In this document: in pieces, positions 1 to 6,144 of the stretch
How positions within the stretch are numbered: the stretch's first letter is position 1
How the letters are laid out: each line of letters opens with the position of its first letter
Source: Colivivens sp964452915
GTDB lineage: Bacteria > Bacteroidota > Bacteroidia > Bacteroidales > Bacteroidaceae
Length of the DNA: 6,256 bases
Reading direction: 5' to 3'
Assembly (NCBI GenBank): GCA_964452915.1
Contig: CAYVNW010000067.1
Location: forward strand, 1 to 6,256
The notes under the pieces: model-generated
Told to the model about the DNA's origin: nothing
The model's input: only the letters and a program-made list of their open reading frames with translations
Database searches by the model: none
Made by a program: the position numbers and the translations under genes

Positions 1-52
1 GCTCATCTGACTTGCACTACTATTCGCTTCGCAGATAGTAGGCGTCGTCATG
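1..52. other. Window-edge sequence, no gene supported
   Basis: No gene can be supported here. The only visible structure is an inverted repeat, CTACTAT (17-23) and ATAGTAG (35-41), separated by 11 bases. A minus-strand ATG at 49-51 opens a frame that runs off the window after 17 codons, which is too short to judge. Confidence 0.3.
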
Positions 53-103
53 GCAATAAAAAAGGTGTACCCCGAAAGGTACACCCACGTGACTGTTAGT
101 CAC
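53..103 (-). terminator. Intrinsic terminator with two adjacent hairpins
   Basis: Read on the minus strand, downstream of the stop codon at 124-126, there is first a 6-bp hairpin (GTGACT / AGTCAC, 3-base loop, 89-103). Next comes a perfect 8-bp hairpin (GGTGTACC at 64-71 pairs with GGTACACC at 78-85, 6-base loop). A run of six T on the minus strand follows at once (A run at 58-63 on the plus strand). Stem plus U-tract is the classic rho-independent layout. It lies about 40 bases after the large secreted-protein gene and should end its transcript. Confidence 0.85.
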
Positions 104-123
104 AAACTATTATGAAACAAAGT

Positions 124-2667
124 TTATTTTGCTAAGTACTTCTTTCCGTTCTGGATGTAGATACCCTTAGTTGGCTTGCTGATCTTACGTCCTGTGAGGT
201 CGTAGATTGCACCAGAGTTGTCAACATCTGTTCCGATTCCGTTGATAGCAGTTGGAGCACCAGTTCTGTTTACAGTGACAGTGTAGTAGTACATTTGGTC
301 ATTGTAAAGAGCAGCGAATGTAACTGTGTAAGTATTGTCGAGGTTGTCGTTGTCGATAACCCATGAATAAAGTTCACCTTCCTCATTGATACCTACGTGC
401 ATTACTTCAGAACCATCGTCTACTGTCTTTCCATTTGCGTCGAAGTAGAATCCTTCAGCGGCATCATAGTTGTCTGAAGTATATGTGCCACTTTGGTTAG
501 GTGCTACCCATGTACCTGCGTTTTCGAACTCCTCTTGTGTGCATCCAAGAGCTGTATACATTGGAGTAAGATCAACTGCAGTAGCCCTACCATATTCTGC
601 ACCTTCTTCCTCACGTGCAGCAGCTGTCAACGATTCGCTTCCAGCAGTTGTGTGCTTTGTGAGTTCCTCAACGTATCTTACAGTAATTGTATACTTGATC
701 TTCTTGCCAGTGCTAAGGCTTACGAGATAGAAGTTGTCCGTGTAGTAGTTACCAACTGTTGCACATGGTACACCTGGGAATTGGTAGAAACTAAACTGAC
801 CATTTGCGTAGCAGATACCATATGTGTTGATATTGGTCTTTTCGCTACCTCTTGTCGCACCCCAATTGCTTACGACAGAATGGTGTCCGTTTGCATCGAG
901 TGTGTCGAGTGACATCCAAAAGCCTGGATTTGGGTCACATGAGTATGTCTTTGAATAGACTGTATTGCCCAATGAATCAGGATAAGCTTCTCCGTAAAAT
1001 TCGAATGTACTTGTACCAAGCAAATCCTTGATCTTGTTTATATCTACGTCGATAATAGCATCTTGGTATTCATAATCTTGGTAATTTGCGTTAGGTACGA
1101 TCTGATACTCGTAGTTGTATGTTCCAACAACCTCACACTTCTCAACTGTCATGGCGTCTGGATCAATCACCTTAGGTTGACGTTTGAGTGATACATTAAA
1201 TCTGTAGTACTTGTTGTTTGCGACAATAAGTACTGGGGCTTTATAGACTTCATCGTCGTTAAGATTTGAAGAATTAAAGCAATAGACGGTGAATGAAGTA
1301 AAGTCGGTTGTTGAGGCTGGTTCTACCCCCAAACATGTACTTTCTGATCCCCAACCAATCACAAATCCGTTTGTATCAAGCCAGCAACCACCATTGTTAG
1401 CAGTTGTGTTTGAACCATTTAAGTTATTCTCATCTGCAAGGAACTGAAGTGAGATTTCTCCTTGTTCTACTCCAAGTAATCCTACGATTGAGTCAAGGTT
1501 AATGTCAAATTGACCAACTGGTTGTGAACTGTATTGAGCATCATGGTCAATCTCAAAATCATGATCTTCTTCACCAATCATTTCCATGTCTTTGAAAGGT
1601 CTTTCTGGTTCTTCTGCAAGGTTAAGAGTAACTTTTATTTCATAGGCTTTGTCACCATAAACTATATAGAAGTAGCCATAACGGCTGTCACCTGCCTTAT
1701 TAACACCTGGGCACTGACCAAGAATTCCGGAAATTGTTTCTGATGTATCTGTTTTGGCGTATGCGATTGACGCAATGTAGAATATATCATTTGATGTGTC
1801 GTATCCGCCCTGAACAACTTCTGGACCTTCCTCGCCTGTATTTTCATCAAATGTCTTGATGTACCAGAAACCAGGCGTTGGATTAGCCGTAAACTCTGCA
1901 GACAAGGAATCATTTATGGTTTCGTTTGTTGAATCGTATGTCTTAGCGAACAACATTGTATCGAGGTTCACTGTGATCAATTCAGGATCAAGGCCTAATT
2001 TTTCTGCCAATCCGGCAACGTCAATTGTAAAGCTGTCCGAATTGTAATTTGTTCTTGGATACTGAGTGATTGTGACTGCAGATGAACCTGCAATTGTAAG
2101 TTTTGAAAGTTGGTTGACAGGCTCTTTATTCAACTTAGGACGCTCAACAAAGTTGATTGAGATGTTGAGGTTCACTGTCTGGTTGTTGTACTCAATCAAG
2201 AGTGTTGTTGAGTATGAGTCACCAACGCTGTTTACATTTGGCATTTGACCTACAAACACCTCAAAGGCATCATCGTTGGCGTTCCAAGCCACTTCACTAA
2301 ACCAAAAAGGATGGTTGGTCCATTCTGTTGTAACTGAAACACTGTCCATCCAGAATCCACCGGCTTCACCCGTTGTGTAATTGTCGGATTTTACAGTGTC
2401 GTTAGGGACGTTGTAGATGATAGACTTAACGTCTAATGAGTCAATGTTCCAGTTCTCCCTCCAATAATTAAGATCCTTTACTAATGTCGCTGTATCTGTT
2501 CCGAGTGCTGTAGCGATGTCGGAAAGAGAGAACATGATGGTTTTCCCGTCATATTCTGATGTTGATGGATACACGTCAGCAGATCCCGTAAATGTGGTTT
2601 GTGCTGATACACTTGTGGCAAACATCATTGCTACAAGTGCCAAGATTGATGTAATTGATTTTCTCAT
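124..2667 (-). CDS. Secreted five-module protein, DUF4859-like, with C-terminal sorting-like tail
   Basis: Function unknown. The 847-residue product starts with a clear Sec signal peptide: MRKS, a hydrophobic core to about residue 20, and probable cleavage after SAQ at 23. Five divergent copies of one module follow, at about residues 27-176, 192-350, 363-496, 513-664 and 674-800. Each has a Leu/Ile-rich 'DI..LA..LG' segment, a central GFW or similar aromatic motif (104-106, 266-268, 582-584), then in copies 1, 2 and 4 an F-x(n)-QxPG-like stretch, ending in paired beta-strand patterns. This pattern resembles DUF4859, a Bacteroidetes family of unknown function; the name is from memory and not searched. 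Residues 819-847 (AIYDLTGRKI, KGIYIQNGKKYLAK) resemble the C-terminal tails of Prevotella proteins exported by the type IX system. The protein is acidic, rich in Asn, Asp, Thr and Tyr, and has no visible catalytic motif. A surface binding or structural role is inferred. It has its own promoter and terminator. Confidence 0.85.
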   Translation of the reverse strand: MRKSITSILALVAMMFATSVSAQTTFTGSADVYPSTSEYDGKTIMFSLSDIATALGTDTATLVKDLNYWRENWNIDSLDVKSIIYNVPNDTVKSDNYTTGEAGGFWMDSVSVTTEWTNHPFWFSEVAWNANDDAFEVFVGQMPNVNSVGDSYSTTLLIEYNNQTVNLNISINFVERPKLNKEPVNQLSKLTIAGSSAVTITQYPRTNYNSDSFTIDVAGLAEKLGLDPELITVNLDTMLFAKTYDSTNETINDSLSAEFTANPTPGFWYIKTFDENTGEEGPEVVQGGYDTSNDIFYIASIAYAKTDTSETISGILGQCPGVNKAGDSRYGYFYIVYGDKAYEIKVTLNLAEEPERPFKDMEMIGEEDHDFEIDHDAQYSSQPVGQFDINLDSIVGLLGVEQGEISLQFLADENNLNGSNTTANNGGCWLDTNGFVIGWGSESTCLGVEPASTTDFTSFTVYCFNSSNLNDDEVYKAPVLIVANNKYYRFNVSLKRQPKVIDPDAMTVEKCEVVGTYNYEYQIVPNANYQDYEYQDAIIDVDINKIKDLLGTSTFEFYGEAYPDSLGNTVYSKTYSCDPNPGFWMSLDTLDANGHHSVVSNWGATRGSEKTNINTYGICYANGQFSFYQFPGVPCATVGNYYTDNFYLVSLSTGKKIKYTITVRYVEELTKHTTAGSESLTAAAREEEGAEYGRATAVDLTPMYTALGCTQEEFENAGTWVAPNQSGTYTSDNYDAAEGFYFDANGKTVDDGSEVMHVGINEEGELYSWVIDNDNLDNTYTVTFAALYNDQMYYYTVTVNRTGAPTAINGIGTDVDNSGAIYDLTGRKISKPTKGIYIQNGKKYLAK
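268..2589 (-). repeat. Five diverged tandem protein modules inside one gene
   Basis: Reading on the minus strand, the modules span about 2589-2140, 2094-1618, 1581-1180, 1131-676 and 648-268. Shared landmarks by residue: an 'LG' near 55-56, 224-225, 398-399, 550-551 and 707-708; an aromatic motif GFW, GFW, GCW, GFW, GFY near 104, 266, 427, 582 and 739; and a closing beta-hairpin with alternating hydrophobic and Tyr residues. The similarity is at protein level only. The DNA has drifted too far for recombination between copies to be likely, so this is an old duplication. Confidence 0.7.
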
Positions 2668-2871
2668 AGAAAATGTAGTTAATTTGTATTGTTATTATAT
2701 GTATGCTGTTCAAAGAAGACCATATTCTCCATTTTCACATATCGTGTCAAAGTTACTGTTAGTTTTTGTAACTGCCATAACAAAAGATAGAAATTTATTT
2801 TGTGTTTGTGCTTTTACTGCAGTGTGACATCTGTTTTGCAATGTCGTGTTTGCATTTTTTTGTTTACACAA
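2668..2871. other. AT-rich intergenic region between rlmH and the secreted-protein gene
   Basis: This 204-base non-coding stretch contains the -7 box described at 2748-2755 and the leader of the secreted-protein gene. No intrinsic terminator for rlmH is convincing on the minus strand. No small ORF with a credible start was seen. Confidence 0.6.
2748..2755 (-). promoter_or_regulatory. Bacteroidetes -7 box for the secreted-protein gene
   Basis: The plus strand reads CAAAGTTA, so the minus strand reads TAACTTTG, an exact match to the Bacteroidetes -7 consensus TAnnTTTG. It sits 81 bases before the ATG at 2667. A TTTG (plus CAAA at 2781-2784) lies upstream with a 25-base spacer, longer than the usual 19-21, so the -33 element is weak. 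A transcript starting near 2741 would have a leader of about 75 nt. Confidence 0.55.
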
Positions 2872-3345
2872 TCAACTGTGGTGATAGTGCTCACCTTTAA
2901 TTATAGTGAAGGCACGATATAGTTGTTCTATAAAAATCATTCTTACCATTTGGTGTGAGAATGTCATTCGGGAGAGCGACAACTTTTCATCAGCTCGGTC
3001 GTATACTTTGGATGCGAAGCCGTATGGTCCTCCAATAACAAACACAAGACGCCTTATAGCTGATTGTTGTTTTTTTTCAATCCATGAAGCCAATTCGGTG
3101 CTGCTCAATTCTTTTCCGCGTTCATCAAGCAGCACGACGAAGTCGCTGCTTGTGATTTGTTTCAGTATCAAGCTTGCTTCCAACTTTTTTTGCTGCTCTT
3201 GCGACAATGCCTTTGTTCCTTTTAGTTCCGGAATGGTAATGATCTCGAACTGACAATAGTGTTTCAGCCGTTCGGCGTAGTCGGAAATAATGGCTTGATA
3301 CCCACGCTGGTTTGTTTTGCCTACTTGCAGAAGTACTGTCTTCAT
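2872..3345 (-). CDS. rlmH: 23S rRNA (pseudouridine-1915-N3)-methyltransferase RlmH
   Basis: RlmH uses S-adenosylmethionine to methylate N3 of pseudouridine 1915 in helix 69 of 23S rRNA, on assembled 70S ribosomes in the cytoplasm. The product is 157 residues, close to the family's roughly 155-160, and is a complete single-domain SPOUT (trefoil-knot) enzyme. Visible signatures are LLDERGKELSS at 72-82, the SAM-binding loop FVIGGPYGF at 102-110, LSLSRMTFSHQMVR at 122-135, and the C-terminal EQLYRAFTIIKGEHYHH, whose tyrosine-histidine end is typical. The ATG overlaps the stop of the upstream rel gene in ATGA (3342-3345), which fixes the start and suggests coupled translation. No convincing intrinsic terminator follows the stop, so some read-through into the secreted-protein gene is possible. 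Confidence 0.97.
   Translation of the reverse strand: MKTVLLQVGKTNQRGYQAIISDYAERLKHYCQFEIITIPELKGTKALSQEQQKKLEASLILKQITSSDFVVLLDERGKELSSTELASWIEKKQQSAIRRLVFVIGGPYGFASKVYDRADEKLSLSRMTFSHQMVRMIFIEQLYRAFTIIKGEHYHHS
3342..3345 (-). promoter_or_regulatory. ATGA stop/start overlap between rel and rlmH
   Basis: On the minus strand the rlmH start ATG (3345-3343) shares two bases with the rel stop TGA (3344-3342). Such overlaps usually mean termination-reinitiation coupling on a shared mRNA. Confidence 0.85.
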
Positions 3346-5546
3346 CGAGAAACATTCTTTATACCTTTGACTGCTTTTATTTTCTTAATGAGCAGGTTGA
3401 GCCGCTTATTGTCATCTATCATGATGGTTAGGTTGCCCGCAAACAATCCGTCCTCCGACGACTTGACATCAATACCACGCAACAAGGTATTTTGCTCTTT
3501 ATCGATGATGCTCGTTATGTTGTTGATGATGCCTACATTGTCATTTCCTACGATATGTAAGGTGATAGAGAACTGGCCGTTGTTCTTTTCTGCCCAATTC
3601 ACTTCAATCGCACGATAGCTCATCGTTGTGAGCAGGTGCTTACAGTTAGGACATCCCCTGCGGTGAATGGTGATGCCTCGGCTGATGGTTACAAACCCAA
3701 CAATATCATCGCCATAAATAGGGTTGCAGCATTTTGCGAGAGTATATTGTACACCTTTTATATTATCACCAATGAGCAACACGTCTTTGCTTGATGCTTG
3801 TGCTGTCCTGGTGTCGGGGTTGAGTTTGTATGTTGACGCACTTATCACGTCTGCTGTAGGAAGCTCGTTGTTTGCCCTTTTTTGTTCCTCTATGTATGCG
3901 TCAATTACCTTGTCCGTGCCAATAACCTCGCTTGCCAACGCACGGTAGAACTCGGTTACATTTTTGTATCCCAAACGCTTGATGGCCTTCATCAATATCG
4001 GTTCCTCATAGTCTATTTTCCGGTTCTTAAATTTGCGCTCAATGGTTTCCTTTGCATAGATTGCGGCATGTTGTTCTTGCTCGTTCAGACTCTGACGGAT
4101 TTTACTCTTAGCCTTCGATGTGATGGCATAGTTGAGCCAGTCGCTGTTGGGCAGTTGATTTGGATTTGTGAGGATCTCGACTTGATCACCTGTTTTCAGT
4201 TTGGTGCGTACTGGAACATTTTTGCCGTTCACCTTGCCTCCATTGCAGTGTAATCCTACATTCGTGTGAATCTTGAATGCGAAGTCGAGTAGGGTAGAGC
4301 CTTTTGTCAGTTTGAATAGGTCGCCTTTAGGAGTGAATACGAATACCTCATCGCTGTAGAGGTCCACTTTGAATTGGTCCACCAGTTGTTCGTCGGGTGT
4401 TTGAGCCTCAAGTGCGGCACGAATATCCTTAAGCCAGTCTTCCAACTTGGCTCCGCTATCCTTTACTCCCTTGTATCTCCAGTGGGCAGCGAGACCGTGC
4501 TCTGCGATGTTGTCCATACGTTCGGTGCGTATTTGCACCTCCACCCATTTACCTTCGGGCCCCATGACTGTGGTGTGCAGGCTTTCGTATCCGTTGCTTT
4601 TTGGCACACTTAGCCAGTCGCGCAACCTCTTCGGATTCGGGCGGTACATGTCGGTAACGATGCTGTACACCTGCCAGCAATCCTGCTTTTCACGTTCGGG
4701 AGCCGAATCGAGAATGATTCGGATGGCAAACAAGTCGTATATGCCCTCGAATGCGCACTTTTGCTTCTTCATTTTTTGCCATATGGAGTGTATACTCTTC
4801 GTGCGCCCCTTCATGTGAAATTTCAGTCCGGCTGTCTCGAGTTTTTCCTTGATAGGTCCGATGAACTTCTCTATATACTCATCGCGGGCACGTTTAGTAG
4901 CGTTGAGCTTTTCCTTGATCATATAAAAGGTGTCGGTTTCCAGATATTTCAGTGAAAGATCCTCTAACTCAGACTTGATGAGATAGAGACCGAGTTTATG
5001 AGCCAATGGTGCATAGAGAAAGCTGGCTTCCTTGGCGACCTTCTTTCTGTCTTCGTCAGTTCCGCGCTCCTTTATTTGCCGCATCAGATTTATACGGTCG
5101 GCAATGATGATGAATATAACCCTCATGTCTTCGGCGAACGAAAGCAGTAAATCGCGAAAGTTCTCTGTCTCCACACTTGGGCTTTTGGCATACAGGCTAT
5201 TTACTTTCAAAAGCCCGTGAATAATGCGCATTACATCCTCTCCGAACGTATCTTTGATTTGCTTCTCGGACACAAAACCTCTCTGCACATACTCATGTAG
5301 GAGTATGCTGATAACGATTGCACGACTGGCACCGATTTCCTCAATGGTGATCAAGGCAGTCTGAAGGTCAAACAGTATTGGATTTAGTCCGAAAACCCGC
5401 TCGAGTTCGGTATCCGTGCTGACGTCCTTAGCATGGTTTAATACGATTTTGCTTATGTTCTCTTGATCTTCTTTACTAATGATGTCAGTAGTAAGTTCCT
5501 GCACTTTGTGCAGCGTTTCTATAATTATTCCCGTGTCTGTATTCAT
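3342..5546 (-). CDS. RelA/SpoT-family (p)ppGpp synthetase with degenerate hydrolase domain
   Basis: This cytoplasmic enzyme makes the stringent-response alarmone (p)ppGpp from ATP and GDP/GTP. At 734 residues it has the full long-RSH length. The order is an N-terminal pseudo-HD domain (about 45-200), synthetase (about 240-360), TGS (about 398-460), a conserved-cysteine region (CC at 606-607, C632, C635) and a C-terminal ACT domain (about 657-734). Synthetase motifs look intact: GRTKS at 247-251, YDLFAIRII with D271, GYESLH at 319-324, and EVQIRT with E336. The region equivalent to RxKD of bifunctional enzymes reads RLRD (307-310). The hydrolase motifs are lost: the HD..ED motif is LLHEYVQRG (82-90), the upstream HP..HA histidines are absent, and RLHNMR is RINLMR (151-156). 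It is therefore probably synthesis-only, implying a separate hydrolase gene elsewhere. The start is the ATG at 5544-5546; the open frame continues upstream without a start codon. Confidence 0.95.
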   Translation of the reverse strand: MNTDTGIIIETLHKVQELTTDIISKEDQENISKIVLNHAKDVSTDTELERVFGLNPILFDLQTALITIEEIGASRAIVISILLHEYVQRGFVSEKQIKDTFGEDVMRIIHGLLKVNSLYAKSPSVETENFRDLLLSFAEDMRVIFIIIADRINLMRQIKERGTDEDRKKVAKEASFLYAPLAHKLGLYLIKSELEDLSLKYLETDTFYMIKEKLNATKRARDEYIEKFIGPIKEKLETAGLKFHMKGRTKSIHSIWQKMKKQKCAFEGIYDLFAIRIILDSAPEREKQDCWQVYSIVTDMYRPNPKRLRDWLSVPKSNGYESLHTTVMGPEGKWVEVQIRTERMDNIAEHGLAAHWRYKGVKDSGAKLEDWLKDIRAALEAQTPDEQLVDQFKVDLYSDEVFVFTPKGDLFKLTKGSTLLDFAFKIHTNVGLHCNGGKVNGKNVPVRTKLKTGDQVEILTNPNQLPNSDWLNYAITSKAKSKIRQSLNEQEQHAAIYAKETIERKFKNRKIDYEEPILMKAIKRLGYKNVTEFYRALASEVIGTDKVIDAYIEEQKRANNELPTADVISASTYKLNPDTRTAQASSKDVLLIGDNIKGVQYTLAKCCNPIYGDDIVGFVTISRGITIHRRGCPNCKHLLTTMSYRAIEVNWAEKNNGQFSITLHIVGNDNVGIINNITSIIDKEQNTLLRGIDVKSSEDGLFAGNLTIMIDDNKRLNLLIKKIKAVKGIKNVSR

Positions 5547-5572
5547 ATCGCGCGCTTCACGTTCAAATTCGG

Positions 5573-5584
5573 TTGCAATTGCAA
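5573..5584. repeat. 12-bp perfect palindrome in the rel leader
   Basis: TTGCAATTGCAA is its own reverse complement and lies 27 bases before the rel ATG. It could be an operator for a dimeric regulator, but it may also be chance or a by-product of the codons (it spans Ala-Ile-Ala in the rel frame). Confidence 0.35.
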
Positions 5585-5589
5585 ATTCC

Positions 5590-5616
5590 GAGTACTCTGA
5601 ATACTCCGAATACTCA
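5590..5616 (-). repeat. Three tandem 9-mers in the rel leader, in phase with rel codons
   Basis: The plus strand shows GAGTACTCT, GAATACTCC and GAATACTCA back to back. On the minus strand they read as codons GAG TAT TCG, GAG TAT TCA, GAG TAC TCG, i.e. Glu-Tyr-Ser three times, in the same frame as rel 44 bases downstream. Every difference between the three units is a synonymous third-position change. The next codons, up to the annotated ATG, contain no stop. Part of the array (GAGTACTC) is also self-complementary, so a structural role in the leader RNA is an alternative. Confidence 0.8.
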
Positions 5617-5643
5617 GTGTTGACTATTAAATAAAAGTTTCAT

Positions 5644-5970
5644 TTATTTCCGGTATTTGCAACAGTCGGGCAGTTTAGCATATGTCTTATCAGTTGCCTT
5701 TACTTTGTCGGTGTCGTGACCGGCATTTGCCACCGCCTTTTCAATTTTGTCGAGATTAGTCTTTTTGTTGTCGAACACCACTGTGCACACCTTTGTCTTC
5801 TTATTCCATGCAGCACTTAATACACCAGGTACAGACTTTGCTGCTTTCTGAATGCGCTCTTTGCACATATTGCATGCTCCGTCTGCTTTGAATGTCTTCT
5901 TGACCGTCTTTGCATCCACCGATATACATACAGCTATAGCCGCAAATAGAATTAATATTGTCCTTCGCAT
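5644..5970 (-). CDS. Exported heavy-metal-associated (HMA) domain protein
   Basis: This is probably a periplasmic metal-binding protein or metallochaperone, most likely for Cu(I)/Ag(I) or a similar soft metal. The 108-residue product has a signal peptide at 1-20 (MRRT, then a Leu/Ile/Ala core, likely cleavage after VDA). One HMA domain follows with the CxxC metal loop CNMC (C33, C36) and the expected helix KERIQKAAKSVPGV, then a strand and second helix ending in ANAGHDTDKVKA. The C-terminus LPDCCKYRK adds a Cys-Cys pair (103-104), which might act as a second metal ligand. An in-frame upstream TTG at 6021 would add 17 residues, but it puts a polar stretch before the signal peptide and lies within a few bases of the predicted transcript start, so the ATG at 5970 is chosen. 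The gene diverges from an RND metal-efflux gene, which supports a metal role. It lies 97 bases upstream of rel on the same strand, with no terminator seen between. Confidence 0.88.
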   Translation of the reverse strand: MRRTILILFAAIAVCISVDAKTVKKTFKADGACNMCKERIQKAAKSVPGVLSAAWNKKTKVCTVVFDNKKTNLDKIEKAVANAGHDTDKVKATDKTYAKLPDCCKYRK

Positions 5971-6001
5971 AATTTTTCGCGTTTTGTTGTTAGTGTATAA
6001 G

Positions 6002-6023
6002 ATTTGTAACCTTGTTCTCAAAT
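6002..6023. repeat. Short inverted repeat in the divergent promoter region
   Basis: ATTTG (6002-6006) and CAAAT (6019-6023) flank a 12-base spacer just downstream of the HMA -7 box. The position would suit an operator, but arms of 5 bp in AT-rich DNA are easily found by chance. Confidence 0.2.
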
Positions 6024-6029
6024 TTTAGG

Positions 6030-6037
6030 CAAAGCTA
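6030..6037 (-). promoter_or_regulatory. Bacteroidetes -7 box for the HMA protein gene
   Basis: Plus-strand CAAAGCTA gives TAGCTTTG on the minus strand, an exact TAnnTTTG match. It lies 60 bases before the ATG at 5970, implying a leader of about 55 nt. No good -33 TTTG is present at the normal distance, as might be expected of a promoter needing an activator; that is inference. The HMA-rel-rlmH genes could share this transcript, because no TAnnTTTG box was found directly in front of rel. Confidence 0.5.
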
Positions 6038-6081
6038 TAAAAAAAACATACAACTTGAACTGTTCCGTGAGTGTTTTTTTG

Positions 6082-6089
6082 TATTTTTG
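6082..6089 (+). promoter_or_regulatory. Bacteroidetes -7 box for the RND efflux gene
   Basis: TATTTTTG matches TAnnTTTG on the plus strand and lies 55 bases before the ATG at 6145. The nearest upstream TTG (6055-6057) is 24 bases away, longer than the usual spacer. With the minus-strand box at 6030-6037 this makes a compact divergent promoter region in which one regulator could serve both the HMA gene and the pump. Confidence 0.45.
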
Positions 6090-6144
6090 CAGATGAATGA
6101 AGAAAAGTTTTATGTATATTGTATAGTTATTATGCGATTGTGAG

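Noticed and set aside
1..51. Possible start of another minus-strand gene at ATG 49-51
   Set aside because: Only 17 codons to the window edge, and it begins inside or just after the terminator U-tract, with no promoter and no recognised sequence.
470..912. Plus-strand open frames opposite the secreted-protein gene
   Set aside because: Cys/Ser/Val-rich translations typical of antisense shadows of a Thr/Asn/Tyr-rich gene; no promoter or family pattern.
1662..1913. Minus-strand 83-codon frame inside the secreted-protein gene
   Set aside because: Alternative frame within a continuous coding sequence whose repeated modules run straight through it.
2837..2861. Hairpin TGCAA/TTGCA followed by seven T on the plus strand, resembling a terminator
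   Set aside because: No plus-strand gene precedes it, and the stem is only 5 bp. In the minus direction, which rlmH would need, there is no T run after it.
2906..3253. Plus-strand open frame of 115 codons opposite rlmH
   Set aside because: It lies wholly antisense to a well-conserved gene and has no recognisable family pattern.
5971..6021. TTG start at 6021 extending the HMA protein by 17 residues
   Set aside because: It would place a polar segment before a normal signal peptide and start almost at the predicted transcription start. The ATG at 5970 gives a standard exported protein.
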